A stretch of 64,000 nucleotides of DNA from Vibrio sp. RE88 (GCF_013113835.1 NZ_VTYQ01000015.1:16627-80626), one strand, 5' to 3'; counted from the first letter of the stretch, positions 1 to 8,753 are shown. The notes: generated by a model not told the origin, from the sequence alone. Numbers and translations: made by a program.

Positions 1-634
1 GTGCCCAAATGTTGATAAAGACAGTGGCAATGATACCTATCACGAATGAAGCAATGACAATTGATGAGCCAGCTTCAAAAATCGGTGATGGGAAATACAG
101 CCCACGCACGTTTAAGAAAATGGCTTCGCCTAGACTGAGACTTTGCCTTGCAGAAGGTAGCGCCTGTAAGACAGCGAAATACCAGAAGAAGATCTGTAGA
201 AGAAGAGGAATATTTCGGAACGTCTCAATATAAACAGCAGCAAGTCGACTTACTAGCCAGTTTGATGACAGACGAGCAATACCCATGACAAAGCCGATGA
301 CTGTGGCAAGGATAATACCGAGAACAGAAACTAAGGCAGTGTTGAGGAGGCCGATAATAAATGTGCGACCATAGGAATAAGTTTCATCATATTCAATCAG
401 CGTTAGGCCAATCCCAAAGCCCGCTTCTTGCGTCAGAAACCCAAAACCCGTGGCGATACCACGTGCTTCCAAGTTAGTAAGTGCATTATTGACAATCGTG
501 TAGAAGAAAAAGACCAGAGCCAGTATCGCAATGATTTGAAATACGACCGATCGAAAGGTGGGATTGTATAAAAGGCTCGCGTTAGAAGTCGGTCCGTTAT
601 CCGTCTTCGACGCAACAGTATTAGTAGGTTTCAT
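1..634 (-). CDS. aapQ: General L-amino-acid ABC transporter permease AapQ, 3' part outside window
   Basis: Inner-membrane permease subunit of a polar amino-acid ABC importer. The reading frame opens with ATG at 634 and runs off the left edge, so about 211 residues are seen. After a short polar N-terminus there is a first membrane helix (IIAILALVFFFYTIVNNAL), then the extended insertion typical of AapQ, then the permease core with helices near residues 90-115 and the start of the ETFRNIPLLLQIFFWY loop. The order SBP gene then permease on the same strand is that of aapJQMP operons; aapM and aapP would lie further left. A hairpin with a U-rich tail separates it from aapJ, so its level is probably set below that of the binding protein. 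Family assignment is firm; substrate breadth is inferred. Confidence 0.85.
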   Translation of the reverse strand, partial: MKPTNTVASKTDNGPTSNASLLYNPTFRSVVFQIIAILALVFFFYTIVNNALTNLEARGIATGFGFLTQEAGFGIGLTLIEYDETYSYGRTFIIGLLNTALVSVLGIILATVIGFVMGIARLSSNWLVSRLAAVYIETFRNIPLLLQIFFWYFAVLQALPSARQSLSLGEAIFLNVRGLYFPSPIFEAGSSIVIASFVIGIIATVFINIWA

Positions 635-664
635 ACAGCTATAACCTCAAATCCATTTTTTTGT

Positions 665-687
665 AAAAAGGGCGGCTTACACCGCCC
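665..687 (-). terminator. Intrinsic terminator or attenuator between aapJ and aapQ
   Basis: On the minus strand GGGCGG pairs with CCGCCC around a 6-nt loop (670-687) and is followed by TTTTTAC. It sits directly after the aapJ stop and before aapQ. In binding-protein-dependent transport operons such a hairpin usually lets the binding protein be made in excess over the membrane subunits, which is the likely role here. Confidence 0.65.
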
Positions 688-707
688 ATTTTGTTGCTAT
701 GTTTTGC

Positions 708-1736
708 TTAACGGATTGGTGGAGCGTACATAAAGCCGCCCGCATTCCATAGTGCATTTACACCACGTGAGATTTGTAGTGGAGAACCCTTACCTACAGT
801 ACGTTCGAAACTTTCACCGTAGTTACCTACTTGCTTAATAACTTGGTAACCCCAGTCGTCACGGATACCTAGGCCTTTACCTTTAGGACCATCCACACCC
901 AAAATACGTTTCACGTTTGGATCTTTAGATTTTAGCATCTCATCCGCATTTTTAGAGGAAATGCCGTACTCTTCTGCGTTCACCATCGCTGCAAGTGTCC
1001 ACTTGGCAATGTTGAACCATTGATCGTCACCTTGACGTACAACAGGGCCTAGAGGCTCTTTAGAAATGATTTCTGGTAGTACTTGAGCTGAGCTAGGATC
1101 CTGAAGGTTTAAGCGAAGAGCATACAGACCAGATTGGTCGGTAGTTAGCACGTCACAACGACCCGCATCGAAACCTTTTGAAGTTTGAGCTGCTGTATCA
1201 AATACTACAGGCTTGTATGACATACCATTGTTACGGAAGTAGTCAGCTAGGTTTAGCTCTGTCGTTGTACCAGACTGAACACAAACCGATGCACCATCGA
1301 GTTCATTTGCACTTGTAAGGCCAAGATCTTTCTTAACCATAAAGCCCTGACCATCGTAGTAGTTAACGCCTACAAAGTTCAGACCCAGAGCCGTGTCGCG
1401 GTGAAGTGTCCATGTTGTGTTACGAGATAAAACGTCAATTTCACCCGATTGTAGAGCGGTGAAACGTTCTTTAGCGGTTAAAGGCACATACTTAACTTTT
1501 GATTTGTCACCAAGTACTGCAGATGCAAGAGCTTGACAGTATTCCACGTCGATGCCTTCCCATTCACCCTTTGAGTTAGGGTTAGAGAATCCTGGTAGAC
1601 CAGTACTTACACCACAAGTTAGGAAACCCTGCTTAGTCACTTTATCCAGAGTGCTATCTGCTGCAGAAGCGCTCGTAGACATAAGAGCAGTCGAAGCAGC
1701 TACTACTGAAGCAAGAAGTGTTAGTTTGTTCGCCAT
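708..1736 (-). CDS. aapJ: General L-amino-acid ABC transporter periplasmic binding protein AapJ
   Basis: Periplasmic solute-binding protein of about 342 residues that delivers amino acids to the Aap/Bzt permease. The start chosen at 1736 (MANKLTLLAS) is preceded by AGGAAGG six bases upstream; an earlier in-frame ATG at 1760 has no such site. Residues 1-24 form a classical Sec signal peptide ending ALMSTSASA-A. The mature part carries the family features: LTCGVSTGLPGFS near the start, the GIDVEYCQALASAVLG segment, the LSRNTTWTLHRD motif and FVGVNYYDGQGF. The C-terminal extension with NYGESFERTVG is typical of AapJ rather than the shorter glutamine-binding proteins. It is first gene of the operon with aapQ; the 460-bp leader upstream is AT-rich and I see no clear operator in it. 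Confidence 0.9.
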   Translation of the reverse strand: MANKLTLLASVVAASTALMSTSASAADSTLDKVTKQGFLTCGVSTGLPGFSNPNSKGEWEGIDVEYCQALASAVLGDKSKVKYVPLTAKERFTALQSGEIDVLSRNTTWTLHRDTALGLNFVGVNYYDGQGFMVKKDLGLTSANELDGASVCVQSGTTTELNLADYFRNNGMSYKPVVFDTAAQTSKGFDAGRCDVLTTDQSGLYALRLNLQDPSSAQVLPEIISKEPLGPVVRQGDDQWFNIAKWTLAAMVNAEEYGISSKNADEMLKSKDPNVKRILGVDGPKGKGLGIRDDWGYQVIKQVGNYGESFERTVGKGSPLQISRGVNALWNAGGFMYAPPIR

Positions 1737-2198
1737 TTGTATCCTTCCTGTATGATCCATGTTAAACCAGGTAACACCTGATACAACGAATTAAAAAGTG
1801 TTGTGTTTCAATAGTTATTGGCTGATCTCTCAACTTTTGAGTTGTATATAAATCAACCATTTATAAGCGTAGGAAAGGATTGGTGAATTCTCAAATGTAT
1901 AATTTAAAAAGATTTTTGATAGAACTCACAAACCCGATCTGTAATTAGAATGACGAAATGTTAATCGAATGTAAATAGTGCAAGAGTTCACACTAATGGT
2001 GCAAAAGCCGAGACTCACTATAAGTTAGTATTTACACAATATTTACATTTCGAACAATTGATAAGGAATAACATATAATTCTATAAATAGTATTAAATTT
2101 GGTGATAAATTATACGTTTGTCATTGTTGGGTTTATACATACGCCCCATTTTTGGTAGTATCTACTGTTATAGGTTGTTGAATTGTTCAAGGAATGAA
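1737..2198. other. AT-rich divergent intergenic region, aapJ / siroheme synthase
   Basis: This 460-bp stretch separates two divergent genes and must hold both promoters. It is AT-rich with many short T and A runs. An AAGGA ribosome-binding site at 2189-2193 serves the right-hand gene. I see no convincing sigma-54, Fur or other operator. Confidence 0.5.
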
Positions 2199-3134
2199 AT
2201 GCAGTATTTTCCTCTATTTATGAATCTTGCCGATAAACCAGTTTTGGTTGTTGGAGGAGGAGAGGTCGCTTGTCGTAAAGTGGACAGCCTAGTCAGGGCT
2301 GGTGCGCATGTAACGATTGTGTCACCCAAAATTGATACGTATTTACAAAACTTAGTGGAGTCAGGTGACTGTTTCTGGGTTCAGAATTTTTATACGGATG
2401 ACTTGCTTGATCAAAAATATGTTCAAGTATGGGCAACCACTGATAACCCTCAGCTAAACCATCGTGTCTATCATGATGCTAAAGCACTTGGCTTGTTAGT
2501 TAATGTCGTCGATGACCAACCTTATTGTGATTTTATTACCCCTTCAATGATCAATCGAGGTCGCATTCAGATAGCGATTTCAAGTGGGGGGGCATCGCCC
2601 GTATTGGTTCGCAATATTCGTGAAAAGCTCGAAGCAACCTTGCCTCAAAACTTGTCGTTACTCGCTGACTTTGGCGCTTCAAAAAGAAATGACATTAAAC
2701 AGCATTTACCGTCTGTGGATTTAAGACGCAAATTTTGGGAATCCTTCTTTGATGATCCAAGGATAGATTTGGCTTCTGAGCGCAATGAGCTAGAAGAGGT
2801 TTATCAAAACACCCTGAACGCGGGTACTGAAGAGCAAGGAAGCATTACTTGGATCGATTTTGGTAGTGATGTTGAGTTATTGCCAATAAAGGCACTGAGG
2901 TTAATGCAAAAAGCCGAAGTGGCTTTTTACAGTAAGGATTGCCCGTTTGAGTATGTGGACTTAATTCGACGAGATGCAGAACGGCTAGAATACGCTGATG
3001 ATGTAGACTTATCGAAAAAACTACTTGAAGCTAAAGAGAGCAACCTAAGAGTAGTGGTCTTTATTGCTCCAGAATCATCGCAATTTAACTTGTTGAAAAA
3101 TGGCGATCTGCATATCAGGCTCGGTCGTATTTGA
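2199..3134 (+). CDS. Siroheme synthase (precorrin-2 dehydrogenase/ferrochelatase) with a vestigial methyltransferase tail
   Basis: NAD-dependent precorrin-2 dehydrogenase and sirohydrochlorin ferrochelatase, the last steps of siroheme synthesis for sulfite and nitrite reductases. The start at 2199 gives MQYFPLFMNL, the usual CysG N-terminus, with AAGGA six bases upstream; an ATG 81 bases earlier lacks one. Residues 10-30 hold the Rossmann motif VLVVGGGEVACRKV; NVVDDQPYCDFITPSM and SSGGASPVLVRNIREKLE are the conserved CysG/Met8 blocks. Full CysG is about 457 residues, this is 311. The last 90 residues (VELLPIKALRLMQKAEVAFYSK, then LIRRDAERL) look like the eroded beginning of the uroporphyrinogen methyltransferase domain. 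The methylation step must therefore come from a gene elsewhere. Confidence 0.85.
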   Translation: MQYFPLFMNLADKPVLVVGGGEVACRKVDSLVRAGAHVTIVSPKIDTYLQNLVESGDCFWVQNFYTDDLLDQKYVQVWATTDNPQLNHRVYHDAKALGLLVNVVDDQPYCDFITPSMINRGRIQIAISSGGASPVLVRNIREKLEATLPQNLSLLADFGASKRNDIKQHLPSVDLRRKFWESFFDDPRIDLASERNELEEVYQNTLNAGTEEQGSITWIDFGSDVELLPIKALRLMQKAEVAFYSKDCPFEYVDLIRRDAERLEYADDVDLSKKLLEAKESNLRVVVFIAPESSQFNLLKNGDLHIRLGRI

Positions 3135-3160
3135 TATCACCAATATAGAAAGCAAAAAAT

Positions 3161-3181
3161 AAACCCGCATCACGCGGGTTT
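3161..3181 (-). terminator. Intrinsic terminator between convergent cysG-like gene and yajQ
   Basis: AAACCCGC pairs with GCGGGTTT around loop ATCAC. On the minus strand it is followed by TATTTTTTGC, a good U-tract for yajQ; on the plus strand the tail is weak. Confidence 0.8.
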
Positions 3182-3208
3182 ATTGGTATTTATGGCCTTC
3201 CAATGAAC

Positions 3209-3694
3209 TTAATCGCGGAAGTTCTCATACTGAAATGGTTGTCCTAGATCCGCTTCACGAATCATCGCAATGGTTGCTTGAAGATCATCGCGCTTTTTAC
3301 CCGTAACACGGACTTTCTCGCCTTGTATAGAGGCTTGAACTTTAAGCTTGGCATCCTTAATCGCTTTAACGACTTTTTTCGCTGTCGGCGTATCAATACC
3401 TTGTTTGAACACGACAAACTGGTGCCATTTTTTTCCTGATGCTTCTTCGCCTTTTGCTTCCATAGCATTTACATCAACACCTCGTTTAGTCAGGTGTGAA
3501 CGCAGAATGTCACGCATTTGCTTTAACTGGAAATCACCCTCTGCATTTAGCCTTACCGACTCATCTTTCTGCATTTCAAATGACGCTTCGACGCCACGAA
3601 AATCAAAGCGAGTCGACAGTTCGCGAGACGCGTTATCCACTGCATTACGAAGCTCAACAGTATCGATTTCAGATACAATATCAAAAGATGGCAT
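3209..3694 (-). CDS. yajQ: YajQ family nucleotide/cyclic-di-GMP-binding protein
   Basis: Cytoplasmic 161-residue protein of the YajQ family, members of which bind cyclic di-GMP in Xanthomonas and Pseudomonas and nucleotides/RNA in enterics. The sequence starts MPSFDIVSEID and contains the family hallmark blocks FDFRGVEASFE, GKKWHQFVVFKQGID and the closing GQPFQYENFRD. Length equals the family norm. A GAGG sequence about ten bases before the ATG supports the start. It lies 18 bp downstream of the DAHP synthase gene on the same strand, so both are probably cotranscribed and end at the hairpin at 3161-3181. No functional link between the two is obvious. Identity is secure; the ligand in this organism is not shown by sequence. 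Confidence 0.92.
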   Translation of the reverse strand: MPSFDIVSEIDTVELRNAVDNASRELSTRFDFRGVEASFEMQKDESVRLNAEGDFQLKQMRDILRSHLTKRGVDVNAMEAKGEEASGKKWHQFVVFKQGIDTPTAKKVVKAIKDAKLKVQASIQGEKVRVTGKKRDDLQATIAMIREADLGQPFQYENFRD

Positions 3695-3712
3695 TGCTCA
3701 ATTTCCTCTTGT

Positions 3713-4765
3713 TTAACCGCGTGTTTTTACTGCATTTGCTAACAGGTCTAGCATTTCAGCAGTATCTTCCCAGCTCAGGCATGGATCAGTAATTGACTGT
3801 CCATAAGTCAGGTTGTTGATGTCTTTCATTGGTTGATTGCCTTCTAGGATAAAGCTCTCAGCCATGATTCCCGCAATCTGATTTTTGCCTGATGTGATCT
3901 GTTCGCAAATGTTTTTCGCAACGTCTAGTTGTTTACGGTGCTGTTTTTGACAGTTCGCATGGCTGAAATCAACCACAAGGCGTTGCGGTAAATCGAATTC
4001 AGCCAGCTGTTTGCATGCGGCTTCTACGGATTCAGCATCAAAGTTTGGCCCTTTGTCACCACCACGAAGGATAACGTGGCCATACGGGTTACCGCTTGTG
4101 CGATAAACAGTCATGCGACCATTTTTGTCCGGTGAATAGAAGTAATGAGAGGCTTTAGAAGCGCGAATCGCATCAATCGCAATTTTAATGTTGCCGTTTG
4201 TACCGTTCTTAAAACCTACAGGGCAAGAAAGCGCTGACGCCATTTCACGGTGAATCTGAGACTCAGTTGTACGTGCGCCAATCGCACCCCAAGTGATTAG
4301 GTCTGCAATGTACTGACCAGTAATCATGTCGAGGAATTCAGTTGCTGTCGCAAGACCTAGCTTGTTGATGTCTAGCAGTAGCTTACGTGCTTTGTTAAGG
4401 CCCGTCTCAAGTGCATAAGAACCATCAAGGTTTGGGTCTGTGATCAGGCCTTTCCAGCCAACTACAGTACGAGGTTTTTCAAAATACGTACGCATTACGA
4501 CAAACAATTCGTCTTTGTGTTGCTCTTGGATGTCAGACAGGCGTTTAGCGTAGTCAAGAGCAGCGTCGGTATCGTGTACAGAACATGGGCCGACAATCAC
4601 CAATAAGCGATCATCTTCCCCTATAAGAATTTTTTCAATTTGACGGCGAGATTCAGCGATGCGTTCCGCTACATCGTCCGTAATTGGGTGGGCGCTTCCA
4701 AGCTCTGCCGGAGTCGGCATCGGACCCAGTGGCTGGGTTCTTAATTCATCGGTTTTGAGTGGCAT
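3713..4765 (-). CDS. aroH: 3-deoxy-7-phosphoheptulonate (DAHP) synthase, AroH-like class
   Basis: Condenses phosphoenolpyruvate and erythrose-4-phosphate, the entry step of the shikimate pathway, in the cytosol. The 350-residue protein is a type I DAHP synthase: VIVGPCSVHD (PEP/metal region), YFEKPRTVVGWKG, GARTTESQIHREMASALSCPVGFKNGT and the metal-binding VDFSHANC are all present, as are the late glutamate and aspartate in IMAESFILEG and SITDPCLSWEDT. The N-terminus (TDELRT, PTPAEL, SRRQIEKIL) is closer to E. coli AroH than to AroG or AroF, suggesting tryptophan feedback, but this is inference. No TrpR or TyrR operator is evident in the 145 bp upstream. It heads a likely two-gene unit with yajQ. 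Confidence 0.88.
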   Translation of the reverse strand: MPLKTDELRTQPLGPMPTPAELGSAHPITDDVAERIAESRRQIEKILIGEDDRLLVIVGPCSVHDTDAALDYAKRLSDIQEQHKDELFVVMRTYFEKPRTVVGWKGLITDPNLDGSYALETGLNKARKLLLDINKLGLATATEFLDMITGQYIADLITWGAIGARTTESQIHREMASALSCPVGFKNGTNGNIKIAIDAIRASKASHYFYSPDKNGRMTVYRTSGNPYGHVILRGGDKGPNFDAESVEAACKQLAEFDLPQRLVVDFSHANCQKQHRKQLDVAKNICEQITSGKNQIAGIMAESFILEGNQPMKDINNLTYGQSITDPCLSWEDTAEMLDLLANAVKTRG

Positions 4766-4975
4766 ACAATAGCCTGTTCTTTTTATTGCGAAGCGGTAAA
4801 GATAACGGAAACGTCAGTAGGAATAAACCTCTTATCTGCATTCTTAGTGTGTCTACCTATAGTGAGTGAAATATTATTCATTTATAGTTACTAAAAATGC
4901 TCTTCGGGCTTGTTTTACTTTGGTTCTGTCGGTATGTTCAGGAAAGAATCAAACAATAAAATGCACGGAGCAGTA

Positions 4976-5863
4976 ATGAGCATTAATACTTCAGGTGAAT
5001 TGCATTCAGAACTTAATTTAGGTGATGCGATACCGGGTGAGGAATTGTCACCAGAAAGCACGCACCTCTTTGTTTCTCTTTCCGATTTAGTCACAGAAAA
5101 TATTTTCTACCACCCATGCTATAAAAATGTTGAGTCCACTCTGAGTGACGTTGAACTCAGCTCTATTGACGCGATACTTGGCGAAGTTTCGATGGAAGAA
5201 CATTTCGTTGCCACGTTAACTGAACGAATTATGCAGTCGGTGAAGCCCAACCATCAATCTGTGCGTGTCGCTTTAGGTAATGCTGATAGTTATGAGTTGA
5301 GCTCACTTCTCGGTGGGAAAGCTGAAGCACAAGAAATCAACCCAGCATTAGGGTTACGCGGTGTATCTCGCTATGCTCAAACGAAGTTTAGTTCTGCATT
5401 CGCTCTAGAGTGTCAGGTTATCAAGGCGTTGCAGGAGCAGGGTGTTCACGTTGAGATTGTTGTGCCTTTTGTCCGAGCACTGTCTGATGCAGCAAAGATC
5501 ATTGATTTACTGGCAGAGCAGGGGCTGCCAAGAGGTTTAAACGGGTTGAAGGTTTTGTATACCGTTGACGTACCTTCCGCAGCGCTGCTCTCAGAGCGCT
5601 TATTGCATTACTTTGACGGCTTAGTTATCAACCTAGAGAATCTCACTCAGTTTACACTTGGTGTCGACAGGCTCAATGAGGAATTGGAGCATCTTTTCGA
5701 TCCTCAGAGCGAAGCTGTAATCGACCTTATTGATATGGCTGTAAAAGCGGCAAATCACAGTAATAAGCCAGCATTGGTCGTGAGTAGTGGACTCGCTAGC
5801 TACAATAAAATACAAGAATATGTTCTTGAGCATACTTATATTCAAGTTGTTGTGACGGTGTAA
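4976..5863 (+). CDS. Stand-alone PEP-synthase C-terminal-domain protein, probably catalytically inactive
   Basis: About 295 residues matching only the C-terminal PEP-binding TIM-barrel of phosphoenolpyruvate synthase; the ATP-grasp and phosphohistidine domains are absent. Landmarks are INPALGLRGVSRY, FALECQVIKAL, VEIVVPFVRALSDA and LRGLNG-like PRGLNGLKVL. Key active-site positions have changed: the family glutamate in C-E-IP-N is aspartate (VDVPSAALL), the GSNDLTQ loop reads NLENLTQ, and the catalytic cysteine near the C-terminus is replaced (VVSSGLAS). It is therefore probably a pseudoenzyme, perhaps a regulator or partner of the full enzyme. The start at 4976 was chosen for its GGAG seven bases upstream; in-frame starts upstream to 4910 are less well served. 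It stands alone, divergent from the DAHP synthase gene. Confidence 0.75.
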   Translation: MSINTSGELHSELNLGDAIPGEELSPESTHLFVSLSDLVTENIFYHPCYKNVESTLSDVELSSIDAILGEVSMEEHFVATLTERIMQSVKPNHQSVRVALGNADSYELSSLLGGKAEAQEINPALGLRGVSRYAQTKFSSAFALECQVIKALQEQGVHVEIVVPFVRALSDAAKIIDLLAEQGLPRGLNGLKVLYTVDVPSAALLSERLLHYFDGLVINLENLTQFTLGVDRLNEELEHLFDPQSEAVIDLIDMAVKAANHSNKPALVVSSGLASYNKIQEYVLEHTYIQVVVTV

Positions 5864-5979
5864 CCAAAAAATAGGTGACTTTGCTATAACTTCAAAAGGT
5901 TGATGTTAACAAAATGTTGACATTAACCTTTGTTCGTTATGAACTAAAGAAATACATAACAACATGTCGGACCAGTGAA

Positions 5980-6459
5980 ATGCTCTCCCCACTTGCTAAA
6001 GCCAATTTATACCTCAAACTTTTCGGATTTTTCAAAGTACCATTGATTTGGTTGTGCCGGCCTAAAATACTCAAACTGGATTCTGATTCAGTCGAAATCA
6101 AAATACCGCTAAAAAGAAAGACGAAGAACCATCTCAATAGTATGTACTTTGGTGTGCTGGCGATTGGTGCCGATGTGGCAGGTGGTTTTATGGCGATGAG
6201 TAAAGCTCAAGACAGAGGCCATAAAGTGTCTCTGGCCTTTAAAGCCGTTGATGGGCAATTTCTTAAAAGACCAGAAGGGGACGTCCACTTTGTGTGCAAC
6301 GATGGGGCGCTCATTGACAAAATGTTGGATGAAACACTGGAATCCGGAGAGCGAATTAATCAGCCAGTGAAGATCACCGCCATCTGTCCAAGCTTACATG
6401 GTGACGAGCCGATGGCAGAGTTCCAACTTACTCTGTCATTGAAGAGAATGGGTGGCTAA
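5980..6459 (+). CDS. DUF4442 hotdog-fold thioesterase-like protein
   Basis: A 159-residue cytoplasmic protein matching the DUF4442 group of single-domain hotdog-fold proteins, related to acyl-CoA/ACP thioesterases such as the YiiD C-terminal domain. The pattern is typical: SVEIKIPLKRKTKNHLNSMYFGVLAIGADVAGGFMAM, where N-H-x-N-S-M-YFG-L resembles the substrate-binding helix and its polar N-terminus, followed by a long antiparallel strand set (FKAVDGQFLKRPEGDVHFVC). Substrate is unknown. I chose the internal ATG at 5980 because family members begin near LSPLAKANLYLKLFGF; the ATG at 5914 would add 22 residues and neither has a strong ribosome-binding site. Its 3' end overlaps the convergent gene to the right by 32 bp. 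Confidence 0.75.
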   Translation: MLSPLAKANLYLKLFGFFKVPLIWLCRPKILKLDSDSVEIKIPLKRKTKNHLNSMYFGVLAIGADVAGGFMAMSKAQDRGHKVSLAFKAVDGQFLKRPEGDVHFVCNDGALIDKMLDETLESGERINQPVKITAICPSLHGDEPMAEFQLTLSLKRMGG

Positions 6460-7813
6460 TGTCATCCACTTCCATCTGTTCAATGGCTACAATTTTGTTT
6501 CTGTTGAGTACAATCTTCCAACGATAATAATTGGGTTTGTCATTGTGATTGTCTTCTCTGGCAATGAGATTTATCAAATGACGTTTCTCCACAGATTCTT
6601 TACTGACTTGGCTATTATTCAGCGTGTAAACCTTGTTTGAACCCTTGTCCATCAAACGCATAAATGGTCGCATGCTCAACATCATGGATTCGCGAGTTTC
6701 TTCATAACCACTCATAAACTTAGAGGTCGACATCTCTGTTTCTGAGCGATAGTGAAGGATCTGTTCTTCCCGCTGTACAACGCGCTTTTTACGTATTAGC
6801 TGAATACGATCAGGCAATTTGAGTAGATTTTTATAATCCAGCCACTCAAGCTTCTGCCCAACCGCTTTGTTTGTGGTCGGGTCTAGGTAATATTTACGCC
6901 ACTTAGGTCGCCCTTTGCGTATCCACCGCCACATCACATCGCGAAGATCATCTTTAAAAATCTCACGCAAAGCGTAGACAAACGACATCAGAATGATGAA
7001 AGAGACTGTGATTTCACCCCAATAATCTCGCGCTAGAATGGCGGTAATGGTAACGAAAACCATAACAAAACCCGTAGCCGAGCCTTTGACAACACGCTTC
7101 ATATTTTTGCCGAGCGACTGAGTTTTTGCGTTTAATACAACTGGGTGCTCAATCAAACGGCGTAGCAATCTCATTTTGTTACTGAGTCGCGTTACGTCGT
7201 CACGTACACTTTTCGAGTTGTAGTTATTGAGCTTACGGTGTGCCGCTTCTTTTTCGACGATAGCTAACAGCCGATCTTTGATCGTCTTATAGTCACTATC
7301 ACGTGGCATATGGGCGATAAGAGACATAAAACGTTGGCCCGTGTACCAAGACAGGTAATTGTCGATGTTGGCATAGTAGCGCTTTAGGCTCTCTTCGTAA
7401 GGAATACTACGTCTTAGCTTTTTCAGGATATCTAAGGCAAGTTCAATCACCTCATCCACTTCTTCAGTCGTGATGACATCGGAATTGTGTTTGTTCAGTT
7501 CATTCACTGCTTTGTCTAAAGCAATCACATACTGATAGGCGAACAAACTCAAACTTACACGGTACTGCGTTGATGAAAGGCGGCCCCGTTTCGCCAATCG
7601 ACTGTGTACGAGTGGAAGCAGGGTTTTGTCACTGAAGTAGGCTCTTTTTTGAATGATCGACTCGTAGTAAATCTCGCTCTCTTTGAGTACATCTGGTGTT
7701 AGGCCGAGTTCGCCAGGGATGAAAAAATAGAGGTCGAGATCTGACTTTTTAGACGAAGCCATAGCGTGGGAAATCTTGAGAGTGATGCCGTCCTGCTTAT
7801 CAACGGTGAGCAA
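6428..7813 (-). CDS. Conserved hypothetical membrane protein with central hairpin of two helices
   Basis: I do not recognise a named family. The 461-residue protein has a large N-terminal cytoplasmic-looking region, helical and charged (residues 60-240, for example EEVDEVIELALDILKKLRR), two adjacent membrane helices at about 247-262 and 265-283 separated by ARDYWGE, and a basic C-terminal part (WRWIRKGRPKWRKYYLDP, IQLIRKKRVVQREEQ). There is no signal peptide. Translation appears to start at a TTG at 7813, preceded at six bases by AGGAG; no in-frame ATG is equally placed. Its end overlaps the convergent DUF4442 gene by 32 bp. Integrity and a good ribosome-binding site support a real gene; function cannot be inferred. 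Confidence 0.75.
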   Translation of the reverse strand: MLTVDKQDGITLKISHAMASSKKSDLDLYFFIPGELGLTPDVLKESEIYYESIIQKRAYFSDKTLLPLVHSRLAKRGRLSSTQYRVSLSLFAYQYVIALDKAVNELNKHNSDVITTEEVDEVIELALDILKKLRRSIPYEESLKRYYANIDNYLSWYTGQRFMSLIAHMPRDSDYKTIKDRLLAIVEKEAAHRKLNNYNSKSVRDDVTRLSNKMRLLRRLIEHPVVLNAKTQSLGKNMKRVVKGSATGFVMVFVTITAILARDYWGEITVSFIILMSFVYALREIFKDDLRDVMWRWIRKGRPKWRKYYLDPTTNKAVGQKLEWLDYKNLLKLPDRIQLIRKKRVVQREEQILHYRSETEMSTSKFMSGYEETRESMMLSMRPFMRLMDKGSNKVYTLNNSQVSKESVEKRHLINLIAREDNHNDKPNYYRWKIVLNRNKIVAIEQMEVDDISHPFSSMTE

Positions 7814-7902
7814 TGAGTACTCCTGAAAAAATTCTAATTATCTGGCGAAAGCATAACAGAGTTTCGGTATAATCACCGCAAATTTAGCAAGAGACAGTTG
7901 AA

Positions 7903-8739
7903 ATGATTAAAGTTGGTCAGATAAACCACTTAGAAGTAGTAAAAAAAGCAGATTTTGGCGTATTTCTCGATGCAGGTGATTTCGGAACAAGCTTATTACC
8001 TAATCGCTTTGTCCCAGAAGGAACAGAAGTAGGCCAGTTTGTCGATGCATTTTTGTACTTCGATTCTGACAATCAGCTGGTTGCAACCACTGAAACTCCA
8101 ATCGCTCAAGTCGGTGAGTGGGGGTTGATGACAATCGAAGGCGTAAACAGCACTGGCGCTTTTGCTGACTGGGGAATCAAAGGCAAAGATCTGCTTATCC
8201 CATTCAGTGAGCAACGCACGCACTTTAAAGCAGGCCAGAATGTGCTGGTATACGTCTATACCGACAAGGCGTCGGGGCGAATTGTCGGTACCACTAAGTT
8301 TAATAAGCTGTTGGACAAAACGCCTGCTAATTACCAACGTAACCAACAAGTCGAACTCATCATCGCTGAACGCAGTGACTTAGGTTACAAAGCAATTGTG
8401 GAAGGCCAGCACTGGGGAATGATCTTCAAATCCGACGTCTTTGGTAAATTGTTTGTCGGTAAACGACTCAAAGGGTACATCAAGGGCATTCGCGAAGATG
8501 GCAAAGTGGACCTTTCTTTACAGAAAATCGGCGTTGCTAAGATGGATGACTTGAGTCAGAAAGTATTGGATCTTCTTGAAAAGAAAGGCGGCTTTCTTCC
8601 TCTGAATGACAAATCATCACCAGAAAGTATTTTTGCTGCGTTTCGTACCAGTAAAGGTACATTCAAGAAAACAATCGGTGGCCTGTATAAGCAAGGAAAA
8701 ATTACGATAGAAAAAGATGGTATTCGCATTGCTTCGTAA
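7903..8739 (+). CDS. S1-domain RNA-binding protein of the CvfB/YitL family
   Basis: A 278-residue cytoplasmic protein with the CvfB layout: an N-terminal atypical S1 domain (MIKVGQINHLEVVKKADFGVFLD, DFGTSLLPNRFVPEG), a second S1-like domain (GVNSTGAFADWGIKGKDLLIPFSEQ), a third (YKAIVEGQHWGMIFKSDVF, GYIKGIREDGKVDLSLQ) and a C-terminal winged helix (LLEKKGGFLPLNDKSSPESIF, FKKTIGGLYKQGKI). CvfB proteins bind RNA and affect virulence-factor expression in Staphylococcus; the role in Vibrio is not defined. It is a monocistronic gene divergent from the membrane-protein gene to its left, ending at the hairpin at 8754-8782. Family call is strong, function is inferred from relatives. Confidence 0.85.
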   Translation: MIKVGQINHLEVVKKADFGVFLDAGDFGTSLLPNRFVPEGTEVGQFVDAFLYFDSDNQLVATTETPIAQVGEWGLMTIEGVNSTGAFADWGIKGKDLLIPFSEQRTHFKAGQNVLVYVYTDKASGRIVGTTKFNKLLDKTPANYQRNQQVELIIAERSDLGYKAIVEGQHWGMIFKSDVFGKLFVGKRLKGYIKGIREDGKVDLSLQKIGVAKMDDLSQKVLDLLEKKGGFLPLNDKSSPESIFAAFRTSKGTFKKTIGGLYKQGKITIEKDGIRIAS

Positions 8740-8753
8740 TTGAAGTCAAAAAA

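Noticed and set aside
433..615. Small ORF on the minus strand within aapQ
   Set aside because: Another frame of the permease gene; composition and motifs belong to aapQ.
1980..2020. Sigma-54 promoter for aapJ
   Set aside because: TTGCA is present but the -24 GG element at the right spacing is missing.
4766..4910. TrpR or TyrR operator before the DAHP synthase
   Set aside because: No stretch fits either consensus well enough.
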